Shown here piece by piece: positions 22,194 through 33,595 of a stretch of DNA of 64,000 bases. The DNA lies in assembly GCF_004379255.2 (NCBI RefSeq), contig NC_056032.1:28245322-28309321 (forward strand). Reading direction: 5' to 3'. The DNA is from Salvia splendens. Lineage: Eukaryota; Streptophyta; Magnoliopsida; Lamiales; Lamiaceae. Below the pieces are notes generated by a model. It did not search any database, was not told where the DNA came from, and saw only the letters and a program-made list of their open reading frames with translations. Position 1 is the first letter of the stretch; the number at the start of each line of letters is the position of its first letter. A program made the position numbers and the translations under genes.

Positions 22194-22389
22194 ATTACAG
22201 AATTTGGATGGATTTACCTTCGAAACTGAAGAAACTACGGTTTGAATGCGACCGGAGAGTTTGGAAGCGATTCGTAGGGTTTGGAAGCGATTCGAAGGTT
22301 TTGAGTGTCAGAGAAATTAAATTTAGCGTCTAGTTCACGTTTTCTATCGACGAGCCAATTTGAAAACGAAATGACAATTTTGCCCTTAT

Positions 22390-23065
22390 ATATTTTATAA
22401 ACAAAAGTATCATTTTATCAATTCAAAGTATCATTATATCAGTCAGAAATATCATTTTATCGGCTCAGAGTATCATTCTATCCGGCAAAACTATGATTTT
22501 GTCAACTCAGAGTATCATTCTATCGGCAAAAGTATCATTTTATCAACTCAGAGTATCATTCTATCAGTCAAAACTATCATTTTATGCAGTAAATCTAACA
22601 TTTATAAACAAAAGTATCATTTTATCAACTCAAAGTATCATTCTATCAGTCAGAAATATCATTTTATCGGCTGCAAGTATCATTTTGTCATTTTATCTGG
22701 CAAAACTATTATTTTGTCAACTCAGAGTATCATTCTATCGGCAAAAGTATCATTTTATCAACTCAAAGTATCATTCTATCAGTCAAAACTATCATTTTAT
22801 GCAGTAAATCTAACATTTATAAACAAAAGTATCATTTTATCAACTCAAAGTATCATTCTATCAGTTAGAAATATCATTTTATCGGCTGCAAGTATCATTT
22901 TATCATTTTATAGGTTAGAAATATGATTTTATCTACTACGAGTAAAATTTATCATTTTATAAACTCAGAGTATCATTCTATCCGGCAAAACTATCATTTT
23001 ATATAGTAAACCTAACATTTATAAGCCAAAAATATCTATCATTTTATCGGCTGAAAGTATCAGTT
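22390..23065 (+). repeat. 42-bp minisatellite between the two B2 genes
   Basis: Plus-strand TATCATTTTATCAACTCAGA units alternate with forms carrying GTTAGAAATATCATTTTATC. The block lies between the ULP1-gene leader and the 3' end of the transposase gene, only about 15 bp from the transposase stop. Confidence 0.9.
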
Positions 23066-24599
23066 TATATCAAATGGCTTCAATCTGCCTTCTCATTGAA
23101 TCTACCACAATTTCTTGAATCATGATGACCCATCTCATGACATTTACCACATCGTCGTTTTGGCTTATTTGCTTTCTTTATTGCACTCTCCCTCTTTGAT
23201 ACCCTGTCACTAGCCGATCCTTTGGTACGAACAACATCTGGAGGATGTACATCAATTACATCAGGTACTGCCATTCCATAAAAATTCTCAACCATCTTTT
23301 TCTTTTCAATGACTGAAGGTGTTGCACAATTTCCAAATATATGCTCTTCCAAATCATCAAGACCAACACATAACAAAGACAGATGATCCATACTTCCCTC
23401 AGACTTTTGGACTAATCGATTAAAGTTGGAGGACAAATTTTTCTTAACTTCCTGCTTTTCATCCAAATCTGTAAGGTAAAAGATAACATTATTACAATAA
23501 ATACTATCATTTCAATGACTGAAAAATAGAATTTTTACAAATAAGGTTAAAATTGGAGCTCACGTTCAAATGGTAGACCATGGGCTACCTTTAGTAAAGA
23601 GCTCTTCAACCACCTTCGACCAAAATATTTCTCAGGAATGAGATTAGCAGACTTATTCTTCAACAAACAAAATATATGACAGCATAACAAACCAATTCTG
23701 GAAAACTTCTTACAACTACAGTCGAATGTGTCTTGCTTACAATCATACTTAACATCCCATGTTCTACCATATTGGTCCTTGACCTTATGCATCTTGATGT
23801 TATCCTCAACAGTTATCGAAATAATCTCACATACCATACTTATTTCCTTTTGTACATGTTTGAAAATAGAATCAGTGTAGATTGTAGATGAATGCTTCTC
23901 AATAGGCAATTGGGTTGACAAATCAGGAATAGTTGAGTAATCCAAGTAGTTCAATCGTGAATTGGCATTCCTTTGATCTCCCACAACACAGTTAAAGAAA
24001 TTGATGAACTGTACAAGATTTGCACGAGGCTTTGTGTAGTTTTTAAAAAAGCTATTCTCTGATTCAGACATCGAGGTAGTCCTAAGAAGCGACCCCATGG
24101 GAAAATCTCGAAAATAAGCAGGAACCCAGAATTCTCTATCTTCAAACATCGATCCAAACCAGTTGACGTCTTCTAATCCATACCGTTCCATAATATCATT
24201 CCATATTATATCAAACTCATCAGGCTCTAACAAATCAGACCAAACACATGCATTAAACTCTTTTTTGAAATCTTCACTACCAAGCAAGGATTTGGACAAC
24301 TTATCTGACACCTTAACCATAATATGCCACATGCACCATCGGTGCCTTGTTTGTAAAAGTACTTGTTGAACAACAAGTTTCATCCCTCAATCTTGATCAG
24401 TGATAATCATTTTGGGTGCAACCCCCATACATCGAACAAAACAGCCAAACAACCAAGAATATGAGTCTCTACCTTCACTTGATAACAATCCAGCTCCAAA
24501 TGTAACTGCTCTGTAATGGTTATCTTTTCCAGTGAATGGAGCAAAAATCATGCAATACCTTCAAAACATAACATAAAAATGAGTTATATTTTTATGCAT

Positions 24600-24745
24600 A
24601 CAGAAAAGTATCAATTTATCAGCTATAACTATCATTTTATCAGCAAAAAGTATCATTGTATCCACTGAAATATAATTGTATCAGCAAAAAAGTATCATTG
24701 TATCAGCAAAAAGTATAATTGTATCAGCAAAAAGTATCATTTTAG
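24600..24745 (+). repeat. 42-bp-type repeat inside transposase intron 2
   Basis: Intron 2 (24559-24771) is filled with short degenerate copies such as GTATCATTGTATCAGCAAAA, about 21-24 bp each. The repeat family has therefore spread to a second intron of the same gene. Confidence 0.75.
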
Positions 24746-25539
24746 GTCTTTTAGCAACAAAAGTAATATACCTGTTAGTGTTGTATGTTGAATCAAATGA
24801 AATTACATCTCCAAACATATGATAATTTCGTCTTGAAATAGCATCAGTCCAGAAGAGTTTAGTTAACTTTCCATGAGATCCTATCTCAATTTCATAATAG
24901 AAGGCATCAGATAATTCCTTTTGAGAACGCATATAATCAAAAATCATTTGAGCATCTGAACCATCAATATTGGACATAATATCACGATAACCATTTCTAA
25001 TATCAATAATATCACATCCAACATTTTCAGGTCCACCCATTATCTCCTTCAAAAGATTGAATGTTTGAGTGGGACCAATATTACACCTGCCACAATCCTC
25101 CATAAAACTTCGATGGATAGGATCCAGACTGCGATTGGCCGTCATAAAATGCCTATGCTCATCCGCAACCATTAAGTGATTATGATACTCAACAAACTGA
25201 TAAAACTCATACCCGCTGCTAATACCATCTGAAAAATATCTCAAGTTGAGCTTAGCAAGACATTCACACCTAAACGACCGACACCTACGCTTCTTAACAG
25301 ACACTTCAGTTGATTTGGATGCATGACCAGGTATAAAACTCTTAGAGCCTTGTTTGCTGCAAGCCAAATACTGCCACTTAATAATACCATGAACTGATTT
25401 GTTGCCCAGCTTATGAATGCCAAAACCAACTGAACGGGCATAGTGTTCATAGAAACCAGATGCTTCTACTAATGTATTGAATATCATACCAATCACTGGC
25501 TTCAAAGCATCATCACAAACAGGAATGTACAAACCTACA

Positions 25540-26790
25540 AATCAGTAAAAGTATCATTTTATCAACTCAGAGTATCATTTTATCAGGAAAAACTATCATC
25601 AGAAAAAGTATCATTTTATAAACTCAGAATGTCATTGTATCTGCCAAAACTATCATTTTATGCTGCAAACCTAAAATTTATAAGCCAAAAGTATCATCTT
25701 AACACATAATTGGCACAATACATAATATACAAACCTACAAAGTAGTAAACGTATCATTTTATCAACTCAGAGTATCATTTTTATAAGGTTATTGTCATTT
25801 TATCCGCTTAATTTATCATTTTATCAGGTAAAAGTATCATTTTATTAAATAAAAGTGTCATTTTATACACCAAAAATACCTATCATTCTATCTGCTGAAA
25901 GTATCATTCTATCCGGCAAAACTATCATTTTATGCAGTAAACCTAAGATTTATAAGCCAAAAGTATCATTTTATCAACTCTGAGTATCATTCTATCCGGC
26001 AAAACTATCATTTTATCATTTTTGTATCATTTTGTCACGTTAAAGTATCATTTTATCAGCTTATATGTCATTTCTTCAGCTAAACTATCATTTTTATAAG
26101 GTTACTGTCATTTTATCCGCTTAGATTATCATTTTATCAGGTAAAAGTGTCATTTTATGACAAATGTATCATTTTATAAACAAAAGTGTCATTTTATCCG
26201 CTTAAATTATCATTTTATCAGGTAAAAGTATCATTTTATTAACCAAAAATGTCATTTTATACACCAAAAATATCTATCATTCTATCTGCTGAAAGTATCA
26301 TTCTATCCGGCAAAACTATCATTTTATGCATTAAACCTAAAATTTATAAGCCAAAAGTATCATTTTATCAACTCTGAGTATCATTCTATCCGGCAAAACT
26401 ATCATTTTATCAGTTTTATGTCATTTTGTCACGTTAAAGTATCATTTTATCAGCTTATATGCCATTTCTTCAGCTAAACTATCATTTTTATAAGGTTACT
26501 GTCATTTTATCCGCTTAGATTATCATTTTATCAGGTAAAAGTGTCATTTTATGACAAATGTATCATTTTATTAACAAAAGTATCATTTTATGTGCTGAAA
26601 GTAACATTTTGTTAACAGCATAGGTTGCAAAACTATCAACTCAGAATATCATTGTATCCGGCAAAACTACCATCAGAAAAAGTATCATTTTATCAACTCA
26701 GAATATCATTGTATCCGGCAAAACTATCATTTTATGCTGCAAACCTAAAATTTATAAGCCAAAACTATCATCTTAACACAAAAAAACGGC
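25540..26790 (+). repeat. 42-bp minisatellite filling transposase intron 1
   Basis: About 1.25 kb of the 1.42-kb intron is made of TATCATTTTATCAACTCAGA and TATCATTCTATCCGGCAAAA units. Two longer higher-order copies (about 25790-26110 and 26110-26560) contain the variants TCATTTCTTCAGCTAAACTA and TTATCCGCTTAGATTATCAT. Confidence 0.92.
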
Positions 26791-27418
26791 AATACATAAT
26801 TTAATTAAATAAGAATTTCAGTACATCAGAAACATAAACCAATCGACAGCTAATATTCATCAAAAATCAAATTCAATACATGAATCAAAACAATCAATAA
26901 ATTAAAATATGAACACAATCAATAAGCTAAATAATAGATAATGATTGTTACCTTCGTTATTTGCTACGTTCTCCATCGAAGCAAATTCTGACAGCTATTG
27001 AACATATAATCAATGAAAATCTGGAGATTATGGAATAATGAACCAAATCGGAAGGAAATCTGGAGTCTATTAAAATAATCGGAAGGAAATCTGGAGTCTA
27101 TTGAAATAATCGAAAGGAAATCTCTATAGAAATAATCGGAAGGAAATATGGAGTCTATGGAAATAATCGGAAGGAAATCTGGAGATTATGGAAATCTGAA
27201 ACCAAATCGCGGAGAATAGGAAAGAAGTGAACTGAGAAAGAGAGAAAGAATGGAGCGAAATTCAGAAATTTAAATGAGGGAAATGCCATATTTACCCCGC
27301 GCCTTTTTTTATGAAATAAATCTAAGTTTGAATCTCAACCACAAGATTAGAAAATATGTGTGGTTCAGATTTGGTTATAGGGTTATTACGATATTTAGGG
27401 GTTATCATATGATCACAA

Positions 27419-27421
<3 letters not shown>

Positions 27422-27461
<40 letters not shown>
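27422..27461. repeat. (TA)n, right flank of B2
   Basis: A 40-bp TA tract between the right end of B2 and a short family C fragment. Confidence 0.95.
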
Positions 27462-27464
<3 letters not shown>

Positions 27465-27577
27465 GTGTGTTAAGGTCATTCGCAGCTTTTCAGTCCAAGC
27501 TTCTTTTTAATCACAGCCCTTGGATCCTTTAATTGGATGGTTGTGATGATCTGCATTATTACACTATAAATACATCC
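27462..27577. mobile_element. Family C fragment
   Basis: About 115 bp between two TA tracts. CACAGCCCTTGGATCCTTTA, then GGATGGTTGTGAT and TGCATTATTACACTATAA resemble the interior of the family C elements at 27601 and 56208. It lacks a clear left terminus and may be truncated. Confidence 0.4.
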
Positions 27578-27600
27578 ATATATATATATATATATATATA
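27578..27600. repeat. (TA)n between two family C copies
   Basis: A TA tract of about 23 bp ending directly at GGGATGTATTC. Confidence 0.9.
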
Positions 27601-27920
27601 GGGATGTATTCGTTTCCTTTTTGCATATTTCCTCCTTTTTCCTTCTTGATCTCAGCCCTACGATTTTGTCATCCGACGGTTAGATTGGTGCCACGTGTCA
27701 TTTAATAATGCAGATTTTCAGTTGAATAATGCACACCGACTAATAATGCACCATTACAGTGTAATAATGCAGATTTTCAGTTGAATAATGCACACCGATT
27801 AATAATGCACCATTATAGTGTAATAATGTAGATCATCTGGACCGTTGATGAATGAGATCTAACGGCCCATATTAAGAAGAATAAAGGATCTAATGGATGA
27901 ATAGGAGAATAACGCTCCCC
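27601..27920. mobile_element. Family C MITE (320 bp)
   Basis: The left end is GGGATGTATTCGTTTCCTTT and the right end reversed is GGGAGCGTTATTCTCCTATT. Between them are repeated TAATAATGCA phrases, with a direct duplication of TAATGCAGATTTTCAGTTGA. It is flanked by (TA)n on both sides. Larger or diverged relatives are at 39239-40832 and 56208-56548. Its ends lack the GTGATC core of families A and B, so it is a separate family with the same target preference. Confidence 0.6.
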
Positions 27921-27931
27921 TATATATATAA

Positions 27932-28432
27932 ATGATATGCTGAGCGTGGTTATTTGAGCGTCAATATATTTTCTTTCTCCTTTCTTCCACGTTTCTTTTT
28001 CATTTTCATCTGGTGCATGAAATAAACTAGAGAAATAAATACTGAGGTGTTAAATGAAATAAGCGTGTGCATGGGGTGTATGCACACGAGAGGAGCATGT
28101 TGTGAGATGGATATCAACACATAGCATAGAGTTTGTTAGATTGAGATCTATGATTGGAGTTAGTTAGTTGTAAATGCAGCTATATAAGCTGTTTCCATTT
28201 CAGTTGTAAACAAGACTTATGAATTAATGCAAAGTTCCTCTTCCTCCACTCTGTCTTCTCCGTTGAGTAGTTCTATTCGTGTAGGTGCGATTCTGATTAC
28301 CGTTCCTATCTCCGGTGACCCCAATTCTGCACCATCATCATCAATTTCTCACCCAATTCCTAAACCCTTTCGATTCAACCTAGTAGAAAGAAAATATCCT
28401 CACCCAATTTCTCATCTTTTCGCTTCAACTCG
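27932..28432. other. No supported gene; possible LTR tail
   Basis: At 28130-28230 the text GTTAGTTGTAAATGCAGCTA, then TATAAGCTGTTTCC and TTAATGCAAAG resembles the U3-R part of a plant LTR, but no paired LTR was found. A frame from 28227 (MQSSSSSTLSSPLSSSIRVG) continues into the next element and is not recognised. Confidence 0.3.
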
Positions 28433-30462
28433 GGCATCCGTAGTGGTGCGAATGTCCCGGTGGACATCCCTGCGAACATCCCAAAAACACCTTCTGCCAC
28501 GTCATATGGACTTCCCACTGCGGATGCCACGTCATACGGACATCCCACTGCACAGTGGCAGACATCCCCATGGACATCCCGACGAACTTCCCATATTAAA
28601 AAAATTCACCAATTTAACAATTTACGGAATTAAGCAATTTACGGAAGTAAAATTTCGACACAAATATGGAGAAAATGGGAACACTATATTTAAAAAATAC
28701 ATACTTAATTAAAAAAATACATTAAAAAATTACATAAATATAAAAAAAAACCGCCTTCTCACTCCTCGGATTCCCCACCGCCGGTACCCTTGTAGTCACC
28801 ACCCCCCTCGCCGTCGCTATCCGACATCTCGTCGAACCCCAAATCGTGCCTCATACTGTTGAGGAGGGGTTTAAGCTTCCGCTTGCAATGGGGGTCGGTC
28901 GCTTGGCGCCATTCAACCATCACACGTAACAAGGTTTCATGTGCCGCGATGCGGGCGAATGAGGGGTTCTCGGGATCGTTTTGGGTGGGTGCTGCCGATT
29001 GGGCCTTGGCGGATCCGCTGCCGCTTCCCCCCGGAGTCCCCGCCGCGGCCTTATGCCCAACCGGGCGACGACGACGGTTAGACGATGTGGGTGTGGGGAA
29101 CCCTGCCTCGGTGGGAGGGGGGAGCTCGTAGGAACCAGCACTGCTACTATACTCCCCGGAGGCGCTGATCCTCGTTCGCTTCGGCCAGCCAGTTTCAACG
29201 CCCGCAGTGAACTTAGCCGAATCCTACACCACGAGATAGACATCCCAATACTTTAATTAACCGAACCCCTTTGAAGGATCGATGTACTGCTGGTGCGCGG
29301 CAAGCTTCACGTCCTCGGCGGACATGCCGCTGGACGCCATACGGAGACAGTTCATGTAAAGACCGGCAAAGCGGTTGAGCTGCCTCATCAGCCGCTCCCA
29401 CTTTTTGCGGCATTGTTCGACGTTGTGAGGCTTCCCCCCTGCCGGTTTGAACTGGAGGTAGCTTTGGCTAATGCACCACCACATCATGTCGATATGCTGG
29501 TTCGCCCCGACGTATGGATCCTCCACTACACTGATCCACGCCTTCGCCAGCACAATGCACTCCTCCATGCTCCAGATGGTCCTCTTGTTCCCGCTGGACC
29601 CCTCCCCCACCTCAGCAGCCCCCGACCCACCATCGTACACCACCGCAGACGATGTAGTGTCCCGTCCCCTTTCCCCTTCTCCCCGTGGGCGTCGGCGCGT
29701 TGGTAGGAAAATCCCGGATCGGAGACAGCCCCAACTCCTCCAGCGAGAACGTGTCAAGGCCAGTGAACTGGGTCTCGACAGGAGTACTCACCGGGTTGTC
29801 CGGCGACACTAAATCCATGTAGGGCCGGTAGACGTTGTCCATCAGTGATTGGGGGACCCCCTGCCTACTCCTCCCGCTCCCGCCGGTGACCCCTGCATCA
29901 TCATACCGGGCATCTGGGTCATCATCCTCGGCATTCCAGGCATCATACCCGGCATTTGGGTCGTTCTGGAACTCTCCCCGGGCATCTGGGACATTTAGCT
30001 CATCATCCCATACCACTGCGGGTGCATGTTGTAGTACCCGGGCTTCATCCCCGCCGGCATTTGAGGTTGGGGCATCATCCCCGGCAGTTGGGGCATCGCG
30101 GCAGACATCGGCGCCGTTCCGCCGACGGGAAAAAAAGGCGACGGGAATCGCTATCGTGGTGCTCCATTGTATTTCGAAAGAAAAGTGTGTTAGAGAGAGA
30201 AACTTGTTAAAATAAGTGGTGCGATTGAAATGAAGTGCAACGAGGCGTATTTATAGAATTAAAAAAAATTAATGCAAATCGGGAATTCCGCGTCGACGTC
30301 CGTGGGAGTCAACGCAATGGCGGACGTCCCGACGGACATCAGCAAAAAGGAGCGGACATGCGGTGTCCGTATCGGACGTCCATATCCGTTGAACAGTTGC
30401 ACAATGGCGGACGTCCCGACTTCTGACATCCGCGCGGAAGTCCGCCATTGCGGATGCTCTCA
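28433..30462 (-). mobile_element. PIF/Harbinger-like element with accessory ORF only
   Basis: The left flank GGGCATCCGTAGTGGTGCGA and right flank (reversed) GAGCATCCGCAATGGCGGAC are similar inverted ends of the GCATCCGCAATGG kind. Both are followed by short repeats of GGACATCCC or GGACGTCCC. Between them lies a single GC-rich gene on the minus strand and no transposase. The exact 3-bp target duplication is not clear. Non-autonomous Harbinger elements of this kind are common in plants. Confidence 0.55.
28759..30167 (-). pseudogene. Harbinger accessory protein (Myb/trihelix-like), frameshifted
   Basis: The gene starts at ATG 30167 (MEHHDSDSRR), changes frame through a Met/Pro/Gly-rich stretch (MPQLPGMMPQPQMPAGMKPG) and an Asp-rich part, then enters the conserved domain. 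That domain contains WSMEECIVLAKAWISVVEDP, then YVGANQHIDMMWWCISQSY, then CRKKWERLMRQLNRFAGLY and SGMSAEDVKLAAHQQYID. This is the single trihelix/Myb-like domain of plant proteins encoded beside PIF/Harbinger transposases (ORF1), which bind the element ends. A Ser/Gly-rich linker and a C-terminal helix (LLRVMVEWRQATDPHCKRKL) end at TGA 28759-28761. At least two frameshifts make it non-functional as it stands. Confidence 0.65.
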
Positions 30463-31599
30463 GCAGAAAGAAGAAGAAATCCTCACCGACTTTCTCATTC
30501 ATTTGATTCAACACAGCGGAAGACGAAACTTAGATTTAATTGAATTTTGGTGAAATTGATATCCCCAAATAAGAGGCGAATAATTTCTTTTTTTATTGTT
30601 TTCAGTTTTTGTCTTCATTGAATTCACAAATTTGTCTTCATTGAATTCACTTGACGAAAAGAACTTGGATTCAAATGAATTCTGACGAAATTTATCTTCA
30701 TTGTTGCTGACGAAAAGAACTTGGATTCAAATGATTTCCGGTGAAATTTATATTCTGCCAATGAAGCCAATTTGTTTTTCTCTCTCTCTAATCAATTGTC
30801 GACGACGCTTGGTCTACAAATTTTATTTGCAGCAATATCAATGGCAATAGACGAGAGTGGGAATAAGAAATTTGTTGTGGGTTTTACATCTATGCGATTT
30901 TGGGATCTCTGCAATTTTGAGATTTCTTCAAATTTAGGAGAACTAAGAAATTGGAAGTATGTGGAATTTCAATTTAGAGAAAAAATTCATGGAGCGGGTA
31001 GATCTACAGAAAGGAAAAAGAGAGAGAGAATTTGTTTTTGTCCCTCACGCGGGCGCTCAGCAGAATATTTCTCTATATATATATACACGAAGTTAATGAT
31101 ATCTGGTTGGAGACTTTTAAGGGAAAATGGAAATACGGGGAAACCGTGCGGAGAAGTTGAGAGATATTTGACCAAAAAGTTAACTGCAAAATTGAAATAA
31201 ATAATTGATTTTTGGGCTTCTCAAAATTGGTCCCAACTAAAAGAAATAAAATGGCTATAACAGGATAGACAAAAAGTGATAGGCCAAAACAATTGAGTTT
31301 CGTAGTATTTTGTTCTTAGTAGTTTGGTGTTATTCCAAGTACTCGCGAAAGTAACTTCTAATTTATCTACGACATAATCTATAGCATTCATCGAGACTCC
31401 AAAAACACGATTCAAAACATTCGTCTATCCTTCGATAAAACATACCCATTGATTATCGAAACAAAACAAGGGCGATAAAATAAAATTAAAAAAAATACCC
31501 CAAAAAAGAATGAAAAAGGCTGGCGTTACATAAGTTCTATCACCCCTTTTTACTTAGTTAATTTGAGTTTGAAACTGAACTGTTCACTCACTGGAACGA
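30463..31599. other. No gene supported
   Basis: The phrase GACGAAAAGAACTTGGATTC, then AAATGA.TTC is repeated at about 30653-30690 and 30710-30745. A 142-codon frame at 30772-31200 has no recognisable domain and includes a short TA tract. Nothing else is clear. Confidence 0.4.
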
Positions 31600-32690
31600 G
31601 CTTGGTATTTGGGGCTAAAGTGTTGATCATTTAATTATTAAAGCTTGCTACTGTTATGAGGTTCCTAAAGCCATAATTATATGTTCTTGAGCCTAGCATG
31701 ATGTCCGAAACAAAAGCAGAGGGTGTGCTAGTGTTTTACCTCTTTCTCGATGACTCCTTCAAACACCAGACTGCCCTTAAGCTCACCACCACTCCTTCCT
31801 CTCTTGCTGCACTTCTTGTGATTTGTGAATGTTGAGAGGTGTGAGGAAGGAGGTGGTGGTGGGCTGGTATTTATAGCCAAACTCCTTGGCATTTTACGGC
31901 TAATTTGGAATAAAGATTCTCTCTTCTTTTTTGTTTTAGGCTTAAAGCTTCACTACTAAATTGGTGTAAGGCATTGGAGAGCTCCAATTTCTATTTTGAG
32001 CTAACAAATCATCTCTCTTTTTGAATTGAGCTAAAAAGCCTTCTTGCCAAATTTGTGTAACCCTTGAATGACTCATTTTGATATGTTTCCTACAAAGAGT
32101 CCTCTTTTGGGCTTGAGGATGAGCTCAGCCTCTTGCTCATTTGTTTCTATTACTTCTTTAGGAGATTTGGGATATCCAATCACCTCATTATCTTATGCCA
32201 CTTTGTTCTTATTTGGATTTAGAAGGATTTGGGAGGATTTCTTTGTCAGGGACTTACTGCCACCCTCTCTTTTCCTTACTACTAATCACTTTACTTTTTC
32301 TTCTTGAAATTTGCTACTCATATTTCCTCCCTATTTGTGGTGTGTGAATTTTCCTTCCAGGTTTGGAGATGATTCCTGCCGCTGCTGTTGTTGCCCAACC
32401 GAGAAGAGAAGAGGGGAAGAGATCATGCTCCAAGGCATTCCTAGATCTCATTACCATTTCTAACTAGAGTCAAATCCTAGATTATGTACTCCTTAGATTT
32501 GTCAAGCCGTAACATATCTCCTTTGTATCATGAACAAAAAGCACTCCATTTGATTACATGGAAATTTCTATTTTCCAACGATTGTAGTTCTTAAATTTGA
32601 AATTCCTTGCACCTTAATCCAATCGTCTCGTCGTCCAAAATTTTTTTTATACTCTAAAACTAGTGCACGGAAATTCGGGATGTTATAGTT
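31600..32690 (-). mobile_element. LTR-like remnant, minus orientation
   Basis: Reversed, it begins TATAACATCCCGAATTTCCG, close to the TGTAACACCCCG start of many plant Ty3-type LTRs. About 800 bp further it has GGCTATAAATACC, a good TATA box (31872-31884), followed by a leader with CCACCACCACCTCCTTCCTC. No internal retroelement genes or second LTR were seen, so it is a solo or truncated LTR. The strand follows from the TATA box. Confidence 0.4.
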
Positions 32691-33595
32691 AGAATAAATA
32701 TAATGTGTAGATGATATTCATTATCCCATTTCTCTTTTAATAATGAGGGAATGTGGAGACCTCCACCACACCTACTATTGTGCACAAAATAACATCGTTT
32801 CATATTTTTTTCAATTCCCTTCTACTTTTGGGTACATAATTAAATAAACAATAGTTGTTATAGAGTTTATGTACAATCCATTATACTATTAATTATTTTA
32901 ATGTTATCATTATCCATAACCACTTTCTTATTAACTTATTTTATGTTCACCAAAATCATAACGTGTTCTATTCAAATTCCTTTTTAAATTCTATAATACT
33001 TACAATAATAAAATAAAAATTTCATGTAAAGAATATAATTGTTTGATTTAATTTATGTAAACAAATAAACATCTTAGTTTGTTCAAATTTTTATATCTAG
33101 AGCTCATTGTGATATTTTGTTTTTTATTTTTATTTTATACAATAATTCATTTAATTTATAAATAGAGTTTCATTAATCATTATTGTAGTTAGATCCATGA
33201 TTTTGTTCTTACTAAATCTTTCTCATATAAAGGAATATGAATAAAATCCAACACAATTTGAGTGCACATACAAATAACTTTAATAATAATCTTTAGTTAT
33301 TTGAACACAAAAATTGTGAAAATGTTAAACAATACACAAACTAGAACAACTATTTGTATTAATGCAACAAGAGGAAATAAAAAAAATGATGATGAAATAG
33401 TGCAGTAATCGCACAATATTGGTGCATGTAGAAATAAGGTTAATTACATAATAATAAAACCGTGCAGTTTTGTGCACATCACCTGCTGCGCACAAAACTG
33501 CACAATAGAAAATCCTTTTTTTCCCACAAACCTCATTAAAAGACAAATGAGATAATGAGTATCATTTATACATTACATTTACACTAACAAAAAGA

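Larger units (their letters stand above)
23080..26976 (-). pseudogene. FAR1/FHY3-type MULE transposase, four exons, one internal TGA
   Basis: Exons 26976-26952, 25534-24772, 24558-23564 and 23468-23080 join in frame with GT-AG introns and total exactly 724 codons. The N-terminal part (GFYEHYARSVGFGIHKLG, then CRSFRCECLAKLNL) is FAR1-type DNA-binding. The MULE catalytic core follows: DVISFDSTYNTNRYC spanning intron 2, then FAPFTGKDNHYRAVTFGAGL, MIITDQD and TRHRWCMWHI. A SWIM zinc finger (CSCKKFSRIGLLCCHIF) comes next. Last is a CCHC-like knuckle (CGKCHEMGHHDSRNC). The only defect seen is TGA at 24387-24389, right after ITDQD. Intron 1 (25535-26951) is almost all 42-bp minisatellite. It would bind the element ends and catalyse cut-and-paste transposition. 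Confidence 0.8.
16691..27421 (-). mobile_element. Family B transposon B2: ULP1 protease gene plus FAR1/MULE-type transposase
   Basis: A 10.7-kb element flanked by (TA)n. The left end is GTCGTGATCATATGATAACT. The right end reversed is GAGTTGTGATCATATGATAA, then ACCCTATAACCAAAT and CCACACATATTTTC. Both genes lie on the minus strand: transposase 26976-23080, ULP1-type gene 22193-19978. Five blocks of 42-bp minisatellite lie between and inside the genes. The combination of MULE transposase with a ULP1-like peptidase is known from plant MULEs of the Kaonashi/ULP-containing kind. The left subterminal DNA (16761-17000) is of the transposase-side type, as is a third internal copy at 18700-18825, so B2 looks rearranged. 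One stop in each gene suggests it was lost recently as an autonomous element. Confidence 0.8.

Noticed and set aside
22493..22926. Frames of about 100 codons in the 42-bp arrays as secreted or membrane proteins
   Set aside because: The hydrophobic IILS repeats come from TATCATT units divisible by three, and the homologous block lies in an intron.
29293..30215. Plus-strand frames across the Harbinger accessory gene
   Set aside because: The minus strand carries the recognisable Myb/trihelix domain; the plus frames have no known motif.
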